64,000 nt of DNA from Sphingomonas sp. ERG5 (GCF_000803065.1 NZ_JSXI01000053.1:27805-91804); one strand, 5' to 3'; positions 1-9,403 are shown, numbered from the stretch's first letter. Numbers and translations are program-made. The notes: generated by a model from the sequence alone, not told the origin.

Positions 1-2
1 AG

Positions 3-467
3 TATCAGATCGAATTTCAGCTCGACGCAACGACGCCGGGGCCAATGGACACTGACGACCATTTCGGCGGCAGCATCGAGCCCGATCTCGCGGTGCTGCG
101 GTCGTTCATGTACCCGGGCTGGGACGATGTCGACGTCATCGGCTGGGTGGCCAAGGGCATTGGCGGCGGGGGCTGGGAACCGCCGTGCTGGAACCGGCCA
201 CCAACCTGTACCTTCATTTACGGCTCGCTGAGCTTCGACTGCGTCATGCAGGATCTCGACATAAAGATCACCGCGTTCAAGGAAGACCTGTCGCCACAGC
301 GTGCCGAAATCACCGTGCGCCTGCTGGAACAGACGCATTCGACGACGCCGATCACCGATTTCCTGACTCGCACCGCCGGCGCCGCGCGCGCGCTGGGACG
401 CGAGGGAATCGGTGAAGACATCTACGCCGCATCGCCGATCAAGCCGCTCGTGGATCTTTTCCTGTGA
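3..467 (+). CDS. Contractile injection system tube-capping protein (Afp7/Pvc7 N-terminal type), 5' partial
   Basis: The frame is open from the window edge, so the true start lies upstream; 154 residues are visible. The segment FIYGSLSFDCVMQDLDIKI followed by a strand-rich stretch resembles the CIS tube domain that caps the inner tube and joins it to the baseplate in eCIS particles. In Afp and PVC this domain is fused to a LysM module. Here the LysM-like module is the next gene, 9 nt downstream, so the two functions appear split. It heads a run of tightly spaced or overlapping baseplate genes. The family call rests on remembered sequence features plus strong context. Confidence 0.75.
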   Translation, partial: YQIEFQLDATTPGPMDTDDHFGGSIEPDLAVLRSFMYPGWDDVDVIGWVAKGIGGGGWEPPCWNRPPTCTFIYGSLSFDCVMQDLDIKITAFKEDLSPQRAEITVRLLEQTHSTTPITDFLTRTAGAARALGREGIGEDIYAASPIKPLVDLFL

Positions 468-476
468 GGATATGCC

Positions 477-788
477 ATGCCCGTTGACATCCGCTCGCGC
501 TATTGGGTGCAGCCCGCTTACACCGCGCCCACCGAGAACGGCCCGACCCCGACTCTGCCGGTCCGCCCCAACGCGGTCATCGCGGAACAGGACACGGTCG
601 CGCACCGGCTGAGCGGGATCGAAAATGTCGAATATCTCGCCTGGCGCTATTATGGGCGCAGCGCCGTGTGGTGGCGCATCTGCGACGGCAATCCGCTCGC
701 CTTTCCGCTCGATTACCGCCCCGGCGCCACGATCCGCGTCGCATCGCCTGGGTCGATCAATCGCGTCGTCCGGACACGGAAGTTCTGA
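477..788 (+). CDS. LysM/gp53-like baseplate protein
   Basis: 103 residues. The segment EYLAWRYYGRSAVWWRICD followed by NPLAFPLDYRPGATIRV matches the pattern of phage tail X/gp53-like LysM proteins (AxRYYG, WW, NP, xLxPGxxIxI). These sit at the hub between tail tube and baseplate. It takes the place of the C-terminal LysM module of Afp7-type proteins. The ATG follows a GAGGA ribosome site at 466-470, and the next gene starts 2 nt after the stop, so the two are probably translationally coupled. Confidence 0.75.
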   Translation: MPVDIRSRYWVQPAYTAPTENGPTPTLPVRPNAVIAEQDTVAHRLSGIENVEYLAWRYYGRSAVWWRICDGNPLAFPLDYRPGATIRVASPGSINRVVRTRKF

Positions 789-790
789 CG

Positions 791-1969
791 ATGCCCTCAG
801 ACACAACAGCAACCGTCAAGGTAAAGGTCGAGACGATGGATCTCGGTCCGCAGGTGGTGCGGGTCGATGTCGAGGATGTCGATCGCGGCGCCGACAAGGC
901 GACCTTTCTGCTCGACGATCCGGGATCGACGACTAGCGACGTCCTGCGTCCGGGGGCCACGGTCAGGATCGAGCTCGGCTGGGAAACCGAATATGCGCTG
1001 GCTTTTGTCGGGCGCATCGCATCGACGCGCAGCCTGGCGGGCGCCGGGCCGCAAGGGCGCATCGAGGTGACCTGCAAGGATCAGTCCTATCTCTTCGACA
1101 CCCGCCCGCCGCTCGGCGAGCGCAAATATACCGGCACGGTCACCGACATCGTCACCCGCATCGCCAAGCGCGTCAACATGCCGATCGGCAAGATCGACGT
1201 CGCGACCGGCAAGACCTGGACCGAGACCGAGGCCTGTCAGCAGCGCGACCGCACCGACTGGGAGTTCCTGCAGGACCTGGCGGAAGAATCGCGCGCGCGC
1301 GCGTTCGTCGAAGTCAACGCCGATCCCGGAGACAAGGAAGCGGTCAAGCTGGCCGGAGGCGAGCCGAAACTCTATTTCATGTCGGAGGACGCGCTGATCG
1401 CGCAGGAGCCGATGGGGACGCTGCTCTATTGCCGCGGCATGGGCAAGCTGCTCCAGTTCGAGTATAAGAGTGTCGGCTCCGGCGCCTCTCCCGCCGCCTC
1501 GGCGACGGTCGCCAATCCCGATACGGGCGCACCGGAAACGGGCGCTACGCCGCCGGCGCCGCCCGAGCCGCAACCCGCCCCGTCCGCCGGACGTACCGAT
1601 CAGGTCACCGATGTTCTCGGTGCCGCGCGGGCCAACGACCATGCGCAGGGAATGCAGGTCGCCAGCGACGCCGCGACACAACCCGCGGCGCTGCGCGCGA
1701 CCAAGGAGCCGACCGGCGGCCCGTCGGACCCCGCCGCCCGCGATCGCCGCATCAAGCAGGACAAGACGCGCATCCTGGGTTACACCGGTACGGGTACGGC
1801 GATCGGCACGGTGTTCCTGCGCGCGAAGGGGCCGGTCAAGATCGACGGGCTCGCCAGCTGGGCCTCGGGGCGCTGGTACGTCCGCCGCGTCAACCACATC
1901 TTCGAACGTACCGCGCTCGACAAAAAAATCTCGGTCAGCTTCCGCTCGAAGTTCGAGGCAACGCGATGA
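791..1969 (+). CDS. gp27/gpD-like baseplate hub protein (phage late control D family)
   Basis: 392 residues. An open frame extends upstream to 503, but the ATG at 791 follows the previous stop directly and gives a normal N-terminus, so I chose it. The N-terminal half reads like the gpD/VgrG hub: an early beta-domain, then ELGW near residue 55, GRIAS, and a middle part ending in LYFMSEDALI. A low-complexity Ala/Pro/Gly stretch at about residues 235-300 separates this from a C-terminal beta-domain. In Afp8/VgrG the gp27 and gp5 parts are fused; here the gp5 part is the next gene, overlapping by 4 nt. Confidence 0.8.
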   Translation: MPSDTTATVKVKVETMDLGPQVVRVDVEDVDRGADKATFLLDDPGSTTSDVLRPGATVRIELGWETEYALAFVGRIASTRSLAGAGPQGRIEVTCKDQSYLFDTRPPLGERKYTGTVTDIVTRIAKRVNMPIGKIDVATGKTWTETEACQQRDRTDWEFLQDLAEESRARAFVEVNADPGDKEAVKLAGGEPKLYFMSEDALIAQEPMGTLLYCRGMGKLLQFEYKSVGSGASPAASATVANPDTGAPETGATPPAPPEPQPAPSAGRTDQVTDVLGAARANDHAQGMQVASDAATQPAALRATKEPTGGPSDPAARDRRIKQDKTRILGYTGTGTAIGTVFLRAKGPVKIDGLASWASGRWYVRRVNHIFERTALDKKISVSFRSKFEATR

Positions 1970-2775
1970 CCACGCGCCCCTCCGACATGATGCGCCACGC
2001 CGACAAATATTACGGCAAGTATAGCGGTACGGTCAGCGACAATAGCGACGCCGACCAGCGCGGCGCCGTGATGGTGACGGTGCCGGCGATCTTCGGTGCG
2101 GAAGCGAGCGTCCGCGCCCGGCCGTGCCTTCCCTTCGGTCATTTCTTCATTCCCGATATCGGGACGCCGGTCTGGGTCGAATTCGAGGGCGGCGACACCA
2201 ATTATCCGATCTGGGTCGGGGTGTGGTGGGCCAAAGACAAGACGCCCGAGGAAGCCCGCAAATCCCCGCCGACCCACCGCGTGATCCAGACCAAATCCGG
2301 CCACACCATCGAATTGTCGGACGAGGAGGGTGCCGAAAAGCTCGTCGTGCGCAACGGCAAGAATGCCTTTCTGGCGCTCCAGCCCGACGGGAGCGTGGTC
2401 GTTTCGAACAAGTCCGGCGCGAACCTCTTCCTCAACGCGGACGGCAAGGAAACAACCCTGATGAGCGAGCAGGGTCATTTGCTCACGATGACCAAGGACG
2501 CGCTGGTGCTGGTCAATGACGGCGGCACCGTCGTCGAATTGAAGGGCACGACGGCGACGATCCTCGCCAAGACGATCTCGCTGGGCGGGACCACTGTCGC
2601 GGTGGGTGCCGGCGCCACCGACCCGACCATCATGGGCAATGCCTTCTCCATCCTGTGGAATCTGCTCGCGGCGCATGTCCACCCGACCGCGATGGGGCCA
2701 TCGGGTCCGGCCACACCCCCGATTCTGCCGCTGCAACCCGGCATTCATCTGACCAGCGCGGCGGTGGTCAAATGA
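1966..2775 (+). CDS. gp5/gpV-like central spike protein (OB-fold plus spike)
   Basis: 269 residues. The N-terminal part (residues 15-90) is the OB-fold of baseplate assembly protein V/VgrG: YGKYSGTVSDNSD, then VRARPCLPFG, IPDIGTPVWVEFEGGD and YPIWVGVWW. A repetitive beta-strand region follows (about 110-210), the usual shape of a needle-like trimeric spike. The C-terminus has AAHVHPTAMGPSGP, a typical ending of phage V-type proteins. It overlaps the hub gene (ATGA) and the next gene (ATGA), so hub, spike and the following repeat protein are one coupled unit. Confidence 0.85.
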   Translation: MTTRPSDMMRHADKYYGKYSGTVSDNSDADQRGAVMVTVPAIFGAEASVRARPCLPFGHFFIPDIGTPVWVEFEGGDTNYPIWVGVWWAKDKTPEEARKSPPTHRVIQTKSGHTIELSDEEGAEKLVVRNGKNAFLALQPDGSVVVSNKSGANLFLNADGKETTLMSEQGHLLTMTKDALVLVNDGGTVVELKGTTATILAKTISLGGTTVAVGAGATDPTIMGNAFSILWNLLAAHVHPTAMGPSGPATPPILPLQPGIHLTSAAVVK

Positions 2776-3134
2776 GCCGCTGCGCCTTCCCCGATCTGCC
2801 GACACTGGCGTTGCCGATGCCGGCACTGCCCGGCCTGCCCGCGTTGCCGCCATTGCCCGCACTGCCGTCGCTCCCGGCGCTCCCTGACCTGCCTGCGCTG
2901 CCGACATTGCCGATGCCCGCCCTGCCGTCGATCGCGTTGCCCGGCCTGCCGTCGCTCCCGCCGCTGCCCGAACTGCCCGCGCTCCCCTCCCTGCCGGAGC
3001 TGCCGGGCCTGCCGACGCTTCCGACATTGCCAATGCCCGCCCTGCCATCGGTGGCGCTGCCGGGTCTGCCATCGCTGCCGCCGCTTCCCGCCCTGCCCGC
3101 GCTCCCCGCGCTGCCACCCTGTCCGCTGGATTGA
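2772..3134 (+). CDS. Leu-Pro repeat protein at the spike-tip position of the injection system
   Basis: 120 residues. The ATG overlaps the spike gene stop. After a short MSRCAFPD start, nearly the whole protein is a tripeptide repeat xLP (x = A, S, P, G, E, T or D), with 32 LP dipeptides by my count. A longer-period repeat of about 40 residues begins at LPTLPMPALPS and occurs twice. The end is PPCPLD, so single cysteines sit near both ends. In Afp/PVC operons a PAAR-type tip protein is found in this area; no PAAR motif is present here. Function is unknown. Codon use matches neighbouring genes, and tight coupling to the spike gene argues that it is translated. Confidence 0.7.
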   Translation: MSRCAFPDLPTLALPMPALPGLPALPPLPALPSLPALPDLPALPTLPMPALPSIALPGLPSLPPLPELPALPSLPELPGLPTLPTLPMPALPSVALPGLPSLPPLPALPALPALPPCPLD

Positions 3135-3146
3135 GGAGAAGAGACC

Positions 3147-3371
3147 ATGCCCCTCGATAAATCCGCCCTCGCCACCGCGCTCGAGGCCGCCTTCCAGGCG
3201 GGAATGGACGACCCTGACTGGACGCTTGCACAGTCGGCCGGCGCCATGGCTGACGCGATCGACCTCTATGTCCGCGACGGCGAGATCGCCGGTGTCGAAA
3301 GCGACGTGACCGACACTGGCGGCAATCCGATCGGCCACGCCGTGCAGGGCGCCGCGGTGAAGCTGTCATGA
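3147..3371 (+). CDS. Small unknown protein of the injection-system operon
   Basis: 74 residues, ATG preceded by a strong GAGGAGAAGAG ribosome site. The first half (SALATALEAAFQAGMDD, then AGAMADAIDLYVRDGEI) is predicted helical and acidic. The protein ends GHAVQGAAVKLS. Short helical proteins at this position between spike and gp25 genes occur in other phage-tail operons, but I do not recognise a named family. It overlaps the gp25 gene by 4 nt, so it belongs to the operon. Confidence 0.65.
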   Translation: MPLDKSALATALEAAFQAGMDDPDWTLAQSAGAMADAIDLYVRDGEIAGVESDVTDTGGNPIGHAVQGAAVKLS

Positions 3372-3748
3372 GCCAGTCGAGCATCGCCGCGGTACGTGGC
3401 CCAGCCTATCCCTTCGCCATTGACCCCGAAACCGGCGGTGTCGCCTGGTCGAACGGCAAGCGTAAACTCGCCGACAATGTCCGGCTCATCCTCACCACCC
3501 GCACCGGCGAACGACCGATGGCGCGGGACTTCGGGACGCCGATCCATTCACTGGTCCATGAGCCCAATGAAGGCGGACTCGCGCGGCTGATCGCGCGTCA
3601 TGTCCGCGAGGGGCTGATGCAGCTCGAACCGCGCATCATCGTCTCCGACATCACCTTTCACCAGGATAACGGGGAGCTGACTCTGGAGCTGACCTATCAG
3701 CTCGCGGACGATGCGCGCACCGAAATCATGCTCGTGCAGCTGGGGTGA
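3368..3748 (+). CDS. gp25-like baseplate wedge protein (GPW/gp25 family; Afp9/Pvc9 type)
   Basis: 126 residues, the normal size. Signature elements are the open N-terminus with YPFAIDPETGGVAWSNG, the central VRLILTTRTGERPMARDFG with the gp25-type RP(M)xxxFG motif, and the closing strand ITFHQDNGELTLELTYQL. gp25 proteins initiate sheath assembly at the baseplate of T4, type VI secretion and eCIS. The start overlaps the upstream gene stop (ATGA). Confidence 0.9.
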   Translation: MSQSSIAAVRGPAYPFAIDPETGGVAWSNGKRKLADNVRLILTTRTGERPMARDFGTPIHSLVHEPNEGGLARLIARHVREGLMQLEPRIIVSDITFHQDNGELTLELTYQLADDARTEIMLVQLG

Positions 3749-3752
3749 AGCG

Positions 3753-5348
3753 ATGACAACGAACCTGGCACCGCAGATCGACTATACCGACAAGGATTTC
3801 GAAGCGCTGCGCGGCGCCATGCTCGAATTCGCCAAGCTCCGCCTCCCCGAATGGACTGACCGGAGCACGGCCGATTTCGGCATGCTGATGGTCGATCTGT
3901 TCGCGTTCATGGGCGATGTGGTGCTGTATTATCAGGACCGGATCGCCAATGAATCCTTCCTGCAACTGGCGACCGAACGGCGCAGCATCGTCGAGCATCT
4001 TCGCCTGATCGGCTATGAACTCGGCGTGCCCGCAGCGGCCGTCGCCGAGATCGATCTCGATTTCGATCCCGGGCTCATGACAGCCATCGTACCAACCGGG
4101 GCACGGTTTCGCGCGGCGGGTATCGCGGTGCCGCAACTCTTCGAATATCCCGGCCCCGACCTGACGATCACTTTCGCGTCCAACCAGGTCGAGCCACTCG
4201 CCGACGGTCGACTACGCTATCGCGGCCTGCCGCTGGTTCAGGGTGAATCGCTCGCGATGCGCGTCATCGGCGGGTCGACCGGCGAACCCAATCAGGGTTT
4301 CGCGCTGCCGCCCGGTGCGGTGCTCGCGGACACGCTGGCGGTCGAAGTCGATGAAGGTGCCGGCTGGGTGCGGTGGGATCGACGTGAGAGCTTGCTCTAC
4401 GACATCGGCCCCGACGGTCGCGTGCGCCTGTCCGACCCCGACGCGCGTCATTATTACGTCCGCTTCGACGAAACGGGCAATGCGGAACTTCGCTTCGGCG
4501 ATGGCCGCTTCGGGCGGAGACCGCCGCGCGGTGCCAACAACATCCGCGCGGCCTGGCGGGAGGGCGGCGGCGCGGCGGGCAATGTCGCGGCAGGCACAAT
4601 CCGCGAAATCGTCACGCCGATCACCAACCTTGCCGCTGTCGCCAACCCCAACCCGGCAGCCGGCGGTTCGGACAGCGAAACGACCGAGGACGCCGTGCGG
4701 TTCGGTCCTGCCGCCTTCCGCTCGCGCGACCGTGCGGTGACAGCGGCCGATTACGAGGCGATGGCGCACCTCGCGGGCGGCGTCGCCAAGGCGCGCGCAC
4801 GGGCCCGCAGCTGGAACGTCATTGACCTGTTCGTCGCGCCCGCCGGCCCTGAATTACGCCCGCTGCCGGAACCGCTGCGGCGGCGGCTGATCTCCTTCTT
4901 CGAGGATCGCCGCATGGCCGGCGCGTTCGTGCGCGTGCTCGACGCGCGTCCGGTGCTCATCGATGTGACGGTCGAGATCGGCTATGACGAGCGCCGCCGC
5001 GCCGACGAGGTGCGTCTGGCCGTCGAAGCCGCGCTTGGGGGGCTTCTTGCCTATACCAATGTCGAGTTCGGCAAGCCGGTCTATCTGTCGGCGATCCATG
5101 ATGTAATCAGCGAAGTCGCTGGCGTCCGTATCGCCAATGTCACCCGCTTCAAACGCCGCGACGCCAGCGACGGTGGAGTCGCGGCGGCACTCGCTTCGCT
5201 TAACCTCCCGCCGGTCGATCAACTTCCGCTCGCGCTGCGGGCAGCATTGCGTGCCGATGTCGAGGCTGACGGACGCATCGAGCTCGCCGACGACGAAATT
5301 GCGGTGCTGGGCGAGAGGACGCTGATCCTTTCGGTGGCGCCGCAATGA
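3753..5348 (+). CDS. Baseplate J-like protein (gp6/Afp11 family)
   Basis: 531 residues from the ATG at 3753, which follows GTGAAGCG; an upstream ATG at 3711 inside gp25 would add an unlikely tail. The N-terminus IDYTDKDFEALRGAML and FGMLMVDLFAFMGDVVLYYQ is the standard start of putative baseplate assembly proteins, and RFGDGRFGRRPPRGANN is the conserved middle motif of J proteins. J/gp6 proteins form the baseplate wedges around the hub. It overlaps the following tail-protein gene by 4 nt. Confidence 0.88.
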   Translation: MTTNLAPQIDYTDKDFEALRGAMLEFAKLRLPEWTDRSTADFGMLMVDLFAFMGDVVLYYQDRIANESFLQLATERRSIVEHLRLIGYELGVPAAAVAEIDLDFDPGLMTAIVPTGARFRAAGIAVPQLFEYPGPDLTITFASNQVEPLADGRLRYRGLPLVQGESLAMRVIGGSTGEPNQGFALPPGAVLADTLAVEVDEGAGWVRWDRRESLLYDIGPDGRVRLSDPDARHYYVRFDETGNAELRFGDGRFGRRPPRGANNIRAAWREGGGAAGNVAAGTIREIVTPITNLAAVANPNPAAGGSDSETTEDAVRFGPAAFRSRDRAVTAADYEAMAHLAGGVAKARARARSWNVIDLFVAPAGPELRPLPEPLRRRLISFFEDRRMAGAFVRVLDARPVLIDVTVEIGYDERRRADEVRLAVEAALGGLLAYTNVEFGKPVYLSAIHDVISEVAGVRIANVTRFKRRDASDGGVAAALASLNLPPVDQLPLALRAALRADVEADGRIELADDEIAVLGERTLILSVAPQ

Positions 5349-8300
5349 GGCTGGAAAGCTTCTCGGCGTCGCCCGACATTGTCGGCGGGCGCATCTGGCT
5401 GAGCTGGGACTATGCGCTCGACGCGCTCGAAACGCCCGCCGATGCTCCTGCCGTGCTCTTGCGGCGCAAGCGGCGTGATTTCGACTTTCCACCGCTTGTC
5501 CCCGGTGATGCCTATCTCGTCTATGACGGTGCGGCATTCCCGCCGCCGCCGGTACCGGGCGCCTTGCAGGTGATTGACCTGCCGCCTGAGGACACGATCG
5601 AGGACGGCTGGCGGGTTCAGACCGACTCAATCTCGGTCGCGACTCTCGTCGGCCCGCGCGCGACCGAGATCCAGCGACGCAAGCGCTCGATCTTCTACGA
5701 TGCTGGCGGTGCACCGGTGCGCGTCCGCGAGACGTTGCTCGATGCCGGTGCGCTGACCCCGGGCGATTCCTATTATTACGAACTTGATGACGGCTCGGCC
5801 CCCGACGCCGAGGCCATCGCCCGCTATCGCCGTATCGCCGCGCCGGGTGGAACATACGGGCTCAACCTGACGATGCATGGGATGCTGCCCGAAAATCTGA
5901 AGACACACGACAGCCGCACATTGGCGCCCGCGTTCGCTTTCTCGGGCATTCCAGAAGCCAGCTCAACGGGTGGGCAGTTGCGGCGCTTCATCGACATGTT
6001 CGGCATGGGCGCCGATGCGCTGCGCAGCTCGGCCGAACGGCTGGGCGCACTGCGCGATCCGCAGAACGTCGCGGCCGGCTTGCTTGCACCGCTTGGCGAC
6101 ATGATCGGCTGGGAAACCGCGAGCACGATCCCCATCGCCCGACAGCGGAACGAGCTGCAGACCGCGCCGCGTCTGTTTGACGTGGTCGGTACGGTGCCCG
6201 CACTCGCCGCGCTCGTCACGCATCAGACCGGCTGGCGCGCGCAGGTCGCCGAGTTCGCGCAGAGCGTCATGCGCGCCAACACCACCCCGCGTCGCAACCT
6301 TTATCTCCGACGGCTGGACGGCAGCGTGTGGCGCGGAGCCGACGACGCAGCCCCCATGTTCGCCTTCCCCGTCGGCCAGGTCAATGGCTCGGGCGGTTTC
6401 CCCGCTCAGCTTGTCTCGGGCGCGGTCGAGCCGTTCGCGTTGCGCGCCGGGCTCGAATTGACGATCATCGTCGATGACGACGTTCCGGCGCGGGTCCGCT
6501 TTGGCCCCGATGATTTCGTCGATATCGGTGCCGCGAGCGCTGCCGAGGTCGCTGCGGTCATCGCGGCGGCATTTGACACGATCGACGCGCGCGCCGTCGC
6601 CGGAGCGATCGAACTCGTCACCGTTGCGACGGGCCCGCTGGCCGCGCTCGAGATCGCGCCTGCAGACACCAGCCTGCTCGCGTTGAATGACGCACCCGAC
6701 GGCCCGGTCAGCGCCTTTGCCGACCCGCAAGGTCGGCTGCGGATCGTCTATGAACAACGGGTCGCGCAGGGTGAAGGGATGACCGCTGCGGGCGAAACCC
6801 GGCCACGCGTCGATCGCGCGATCACCATCAAAAGCTTTGCCTATGGCAGCTGGCGCGGAGAGGTTGCGCTGCCCGACTGGACCGGCGCGGCATCGTCACC
6901 GGGTTCGGCGTTGCTTGGTGACGGTCGCATCGCGATTGCCTGGATCGATGCTGACCGTCCTACGGGCAGCCGTCTGCGCATGGCGGCGGGAGCGGCGGCA
7001 GCAGCAACGCCCGCGAGCATCGCCGGCCGCAAGACGGGGCCATTTTCACTGATCGGCGGATCGCACATCACCTTTACCGGCGCATTTGGCAGCCAGGTCT
7101 TCACCGTTCAGCCCGCCGATTATGTCGCGCTGGCCGCCGCGACCGCGATAGAAGTCACCGCGGCGATCAACACCCAATGCCCGGCCCTCAACGCCACCAT
7201 CGCCGCCGGCGGGGGCATACGCATCGCAACCGTAGCGACGGGTGACAGCGCACGGCTGGCCATCGACCTGACCGCATCGACCGCTGCGCGCGCGCTCAGC
7301 CTTGCCGACCGTCAGCTGTCCGGGCGCGGCGCCTGGTCAGCTGCCATCGACTGGCCGGGACCGCTCGACGGCCCCGCGACCGCGCGTGACGTCATCGATC
7401 CCGCCCTTTGTGCCGATCCGTTGGGGGGCGCGCGGCTGTTCTGGAGCGAGCATATGGATGCGCGCTGGCAAGTGCGGCAAGCGCACTGGAGCGACCGTCT
7501 GACTCTGGTCACGGCGCAGGGTGTGTCGCAACAAACCGGCGGCGCGCCCTGGGTCAGCTGGCATATGGCCGACGGATTGCCGAGCAACGTGGTGCGCGCG
7601 GTCGCCGCCGACGCGCGTGGAGCCCTGTGGTTCGCCACCGATGCGGGCGTCGCCGAGCGCCGCGCCGATGGCGTCTGGACAGTTTTCAACACCGGAAGCG
7701 GCCTGGGATCGAACGACATCCGTGACGTAACGCTGCTGCTTGATGGATCGCTATGGGCGGCGACCCCAGCCGGGATTTCGCGCCGTACCGCAGCCGGTGT
7801 GATCAGCGTCATTGCCGCAGCGCCGGGCAGCCTGATCGGCAACGATGTACAGGCGGTCGCCGGCGATGCGGCGGGCAACGCCTGGGCCGCGACGCTGGCC
7901 GGAGTCAGTCGCCTCGACCCGCTGGGCCGCTGGCGCAGCTGGACGGTGACCGATGGCCTGCCCGCCGGTGTACCGCGCCGGATCGCGACCGGCGCGGCGG
8001 GCCGCGTCGCCCTAGCGGCTTCCGATGGTGTCGCGATCTTCGCTGATGACGCCTGGCGGACCTTCACGACCAATGATGGGCTGCTGTCGGACGACGCGCG
8101 CAGCGTCGCCTGGAGCTCCGACGGCACGCTCTATGCGGTGACCGCCGCGGGACTGGAGCGCTGGGACGGCAATCGCTGGCGGGCGCGGACCCTGGCCGAC
8201 GGCCTGCCCGCCGCCGACCTCCGGTCGATCGCCGCATTACCCGACGGCCGCCTCGCGATCGGTACTGCGAACGGACTCGTCGTTGGCGCGCCGGATGCGC

Positions 8301-9403
8301 CCGCTGGCGACTGGAGCGTCGCTACCTTGGCCGACGGCATTGCCGGGCCAGTTATTGCCGGAGTCCATGGTGGCTGGTCCGCCCCCGTCACGCTCGCACA
8401 AAATGGCGGCGGAGACCGCGAAGCGCGTGCGTTCGTCGGCGCGGGAGGGCGGACCTGGCTGTTCTGGTCGCGGCGCGAGGCAGTCGCCGGGGCCGAGCGC
8501 GAAAGCTGGACATTGCGCTTGCGGCGCTACGACCCCGCCACCGCCGCCTGGAACGCGGAAAGCGCCATGACCGCCCCTCCCCCGAACGGTGCGGCGGACC
8601 GGCAGCCTGCGCCGCTACCCTCGGGCGCAGGCTGCACCCTGTTCTTCACATCCGATCGCAGCGGCGGCGCGGCCATTTGGCGCGTCGACGTCAGCGGCGC
8701 GGGCGTGGCCGGGGCGCCCGCACCGGTGGCTGCCGATGCCGCCGAGTTGACCCGCCCCGTCGCAGTCGCCGTTCCAGCAGGCCCGACCTGGCTGATCCAC
8801 CGCTCGGATGCCCCACTGGCGCTCGCTCAGGTCGCGGTCGTGCCGGAACCGGGCACGGCGCCGCGCCGCAGCGAACGTGTCCCCGAAGTGCGCGCGCTGA
8901 CCCTGAACGCCGGCGCCCGCACGCCGGTGCTCGCGCATGCCGCGCGTAATCTCGGGCGGCGGCGCTGGGGCGATTACTTTGCCTATACGCCCGAATATCC
9001 GGATGTGATCGACGCCGACGCACCGACCCAGACCCACGTGTACACGCGCCGCACGATCGGCCTCTACCTGCGCCAATCGCCGATCGGCGCGGCGATCACG
9101 ACCGAAGCGATCGCGCGACTGCGCCAGTTGCTGAGGCGCCATCTGCCGATCAATCTCAGACTCGTCCTCGTCGTCGCACCCGATCCGCTGGTCGAATATC
9201 TCTATACGGCTGACGCCGACATCGAGGAAAAATGGAGCGACGACATTCCGTTCGTCGAAACGCTCGGCGGACTGTCCGACAGTTCCACCGTGACGATTCC
9301 GGGTCTCGGCATTCTGATCGCCAACGACCTCGACAGCCGCGCATTCGCGGCAACCATTCTCGCGACGCTCAAGCGGCGCACCTGGTTTCCGGATCTCATC
9401 TGA
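5345..9403 (+). CDS. Large tail/baseplate protein (gpI-like) carrying a regulator-type beta-propeller
   Basis: 1352 residues, several times the length of phage gpI. Residues 1-180 are a beta-rich N-terminal domain. Residues about 190-330 have the gpI tail-protein pattern (SGGQLRRFIDMFG-like helices, NVAAGLLAPLGDMIGW, ANTTPRRNLYLRR). Two similar beta-modules with QPADYVALAA-like strands follow. Residues about 730-1010 contain six repeats of 40-45 residues of the type DGLPSNxVxxVAxDxxGxLW(F/A)AT-x-GV, as in two-component regulator propellers. The C-terminal 200 residues return to a tail-protein fold (TRRTIGLYLRQSP, RLRQLLRRHLPINLRLVLVV). The propeller probably faces outward and may bind a target or a glycan; that is inference. 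It overlaps the J gene. Confidence 0.8.
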   Translation: MRLESFSASPDIVGGRIWLSWDYALDALETPADAPAVLLRRKRRDFDFPPLVPGDAYLVYDGAAFPPPPVPGALQVIDLPPEDTIEDGWRVQTDSISVATLVGPRATEIQRRKRSIFYDAGGAPVRVRETLLDAGALTPGDSYYYELDDGSAPDAEAIARYRRIAAPGGTYGLNLTMHGMLPENLKTHDSRTLAPAFAFSGIPEASSTGGQLRRFIDMFGMGADALRSSAERLGALRDPQNVAAGLLAPLGDMIGWETASTIPIARQRNELQTAPRLFDVVGTVPALAALVTHQTGWRAQVAEFAQSVMRANTTPRRNLYLRRLDGSVWRGADDAAPMFAFPVGQVNGSGGFPAQLVSGAVEPFALRAGLELTIIVDDDVPARVRFGPDDFVDIGAASAAEVAAVIAAAFDTIDARAVAGAIELVTVATGPLAALEIAPADTSLLALNDAPDGPVSAFADPQGRLRIVYEQRVAQGEGMTAAGETRPRVDRAITIKSFAYGSWRGEVALPDWTGAASSPGSALLGDGRIAIAWIDADRPTGSRLRMAAGAAAAATPASIAGRKTGPFSLIGGSHITFTGAFGSQVFTVQPADYVALAAATAIEVTAAINTQCPALNATIAAGGGIRIATVATGDSARLAIDLTASTAARALSLADRQLSGRGAWSAAIDWPGPLDGPATARDVIDPALCADPLGGARLFWSEHMDARWQVRQAHWSDRLTLVTAQGVSQQTGGAPWVSWHMADGLPSNVVRAVAADARGALWFATDAGVAERRADGVWTVFNTGSGLGSNDIRDVTLLLDGSLWAATPAGISRRTAAGVISVIAAAPGSLIGNDVQAVAGDAAGNAWAATLAGVSRLDPLGRWRSWTVTDGLPAGVPRRIATGAAGRVALAASDGVAIFADDAWRTFTTNDGLLSDDARSVAWSSDGTLYAVTAAGLERWDGNRWRARTLADGLPAADLRSIAALPDGRLAIGTANGLVVGAPDAPAGDWSVATLADGIAGPVIAGVHGGWSAPVTLAQNGGGDREARAFVGAGGRTWLFWSRREAVAGAERESWTLRLRRYDPATAAWNAESAMTAPPPNGAADRQPAPLPSGAGCTLFFTSDRSGGAAIWRVDVSGAGVAGAPAPVAADAAELTRPVAVAVPAGPTWLIHRSDAPLALAQVAVVPEPGTAPRRSERVPEVRALTLNAGARTPVLAHAARNLGRRRWGDYFAYTPEYPDVIDADAPTQTHVYTRRTIGLYLRQSPIGAAITTEAIARLRQLLRRHLPINLRLVLVVAPDPLVEYLYTADADIEEKWSDDIPFVETLGGLSDSSTVTIPGLGILIANDLDSRAFAATILATLKRRTWFPDLI

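Noticed and set aside
2790..3125. Regularly spaced short repeats that could suggest a CRISPR array
   Set aside because: Period is 9 nt without spacers; it is a codon-level protein repeat.
2745..3338. Antisense open frames over the Leu-Pro gene that read as Gly/Ser-rich, collagen-like protein
   Set aside because: They are the mirror of the xLP codon repeat; the plus-strand gene is coupled to the spike gene and has the ribosome context.
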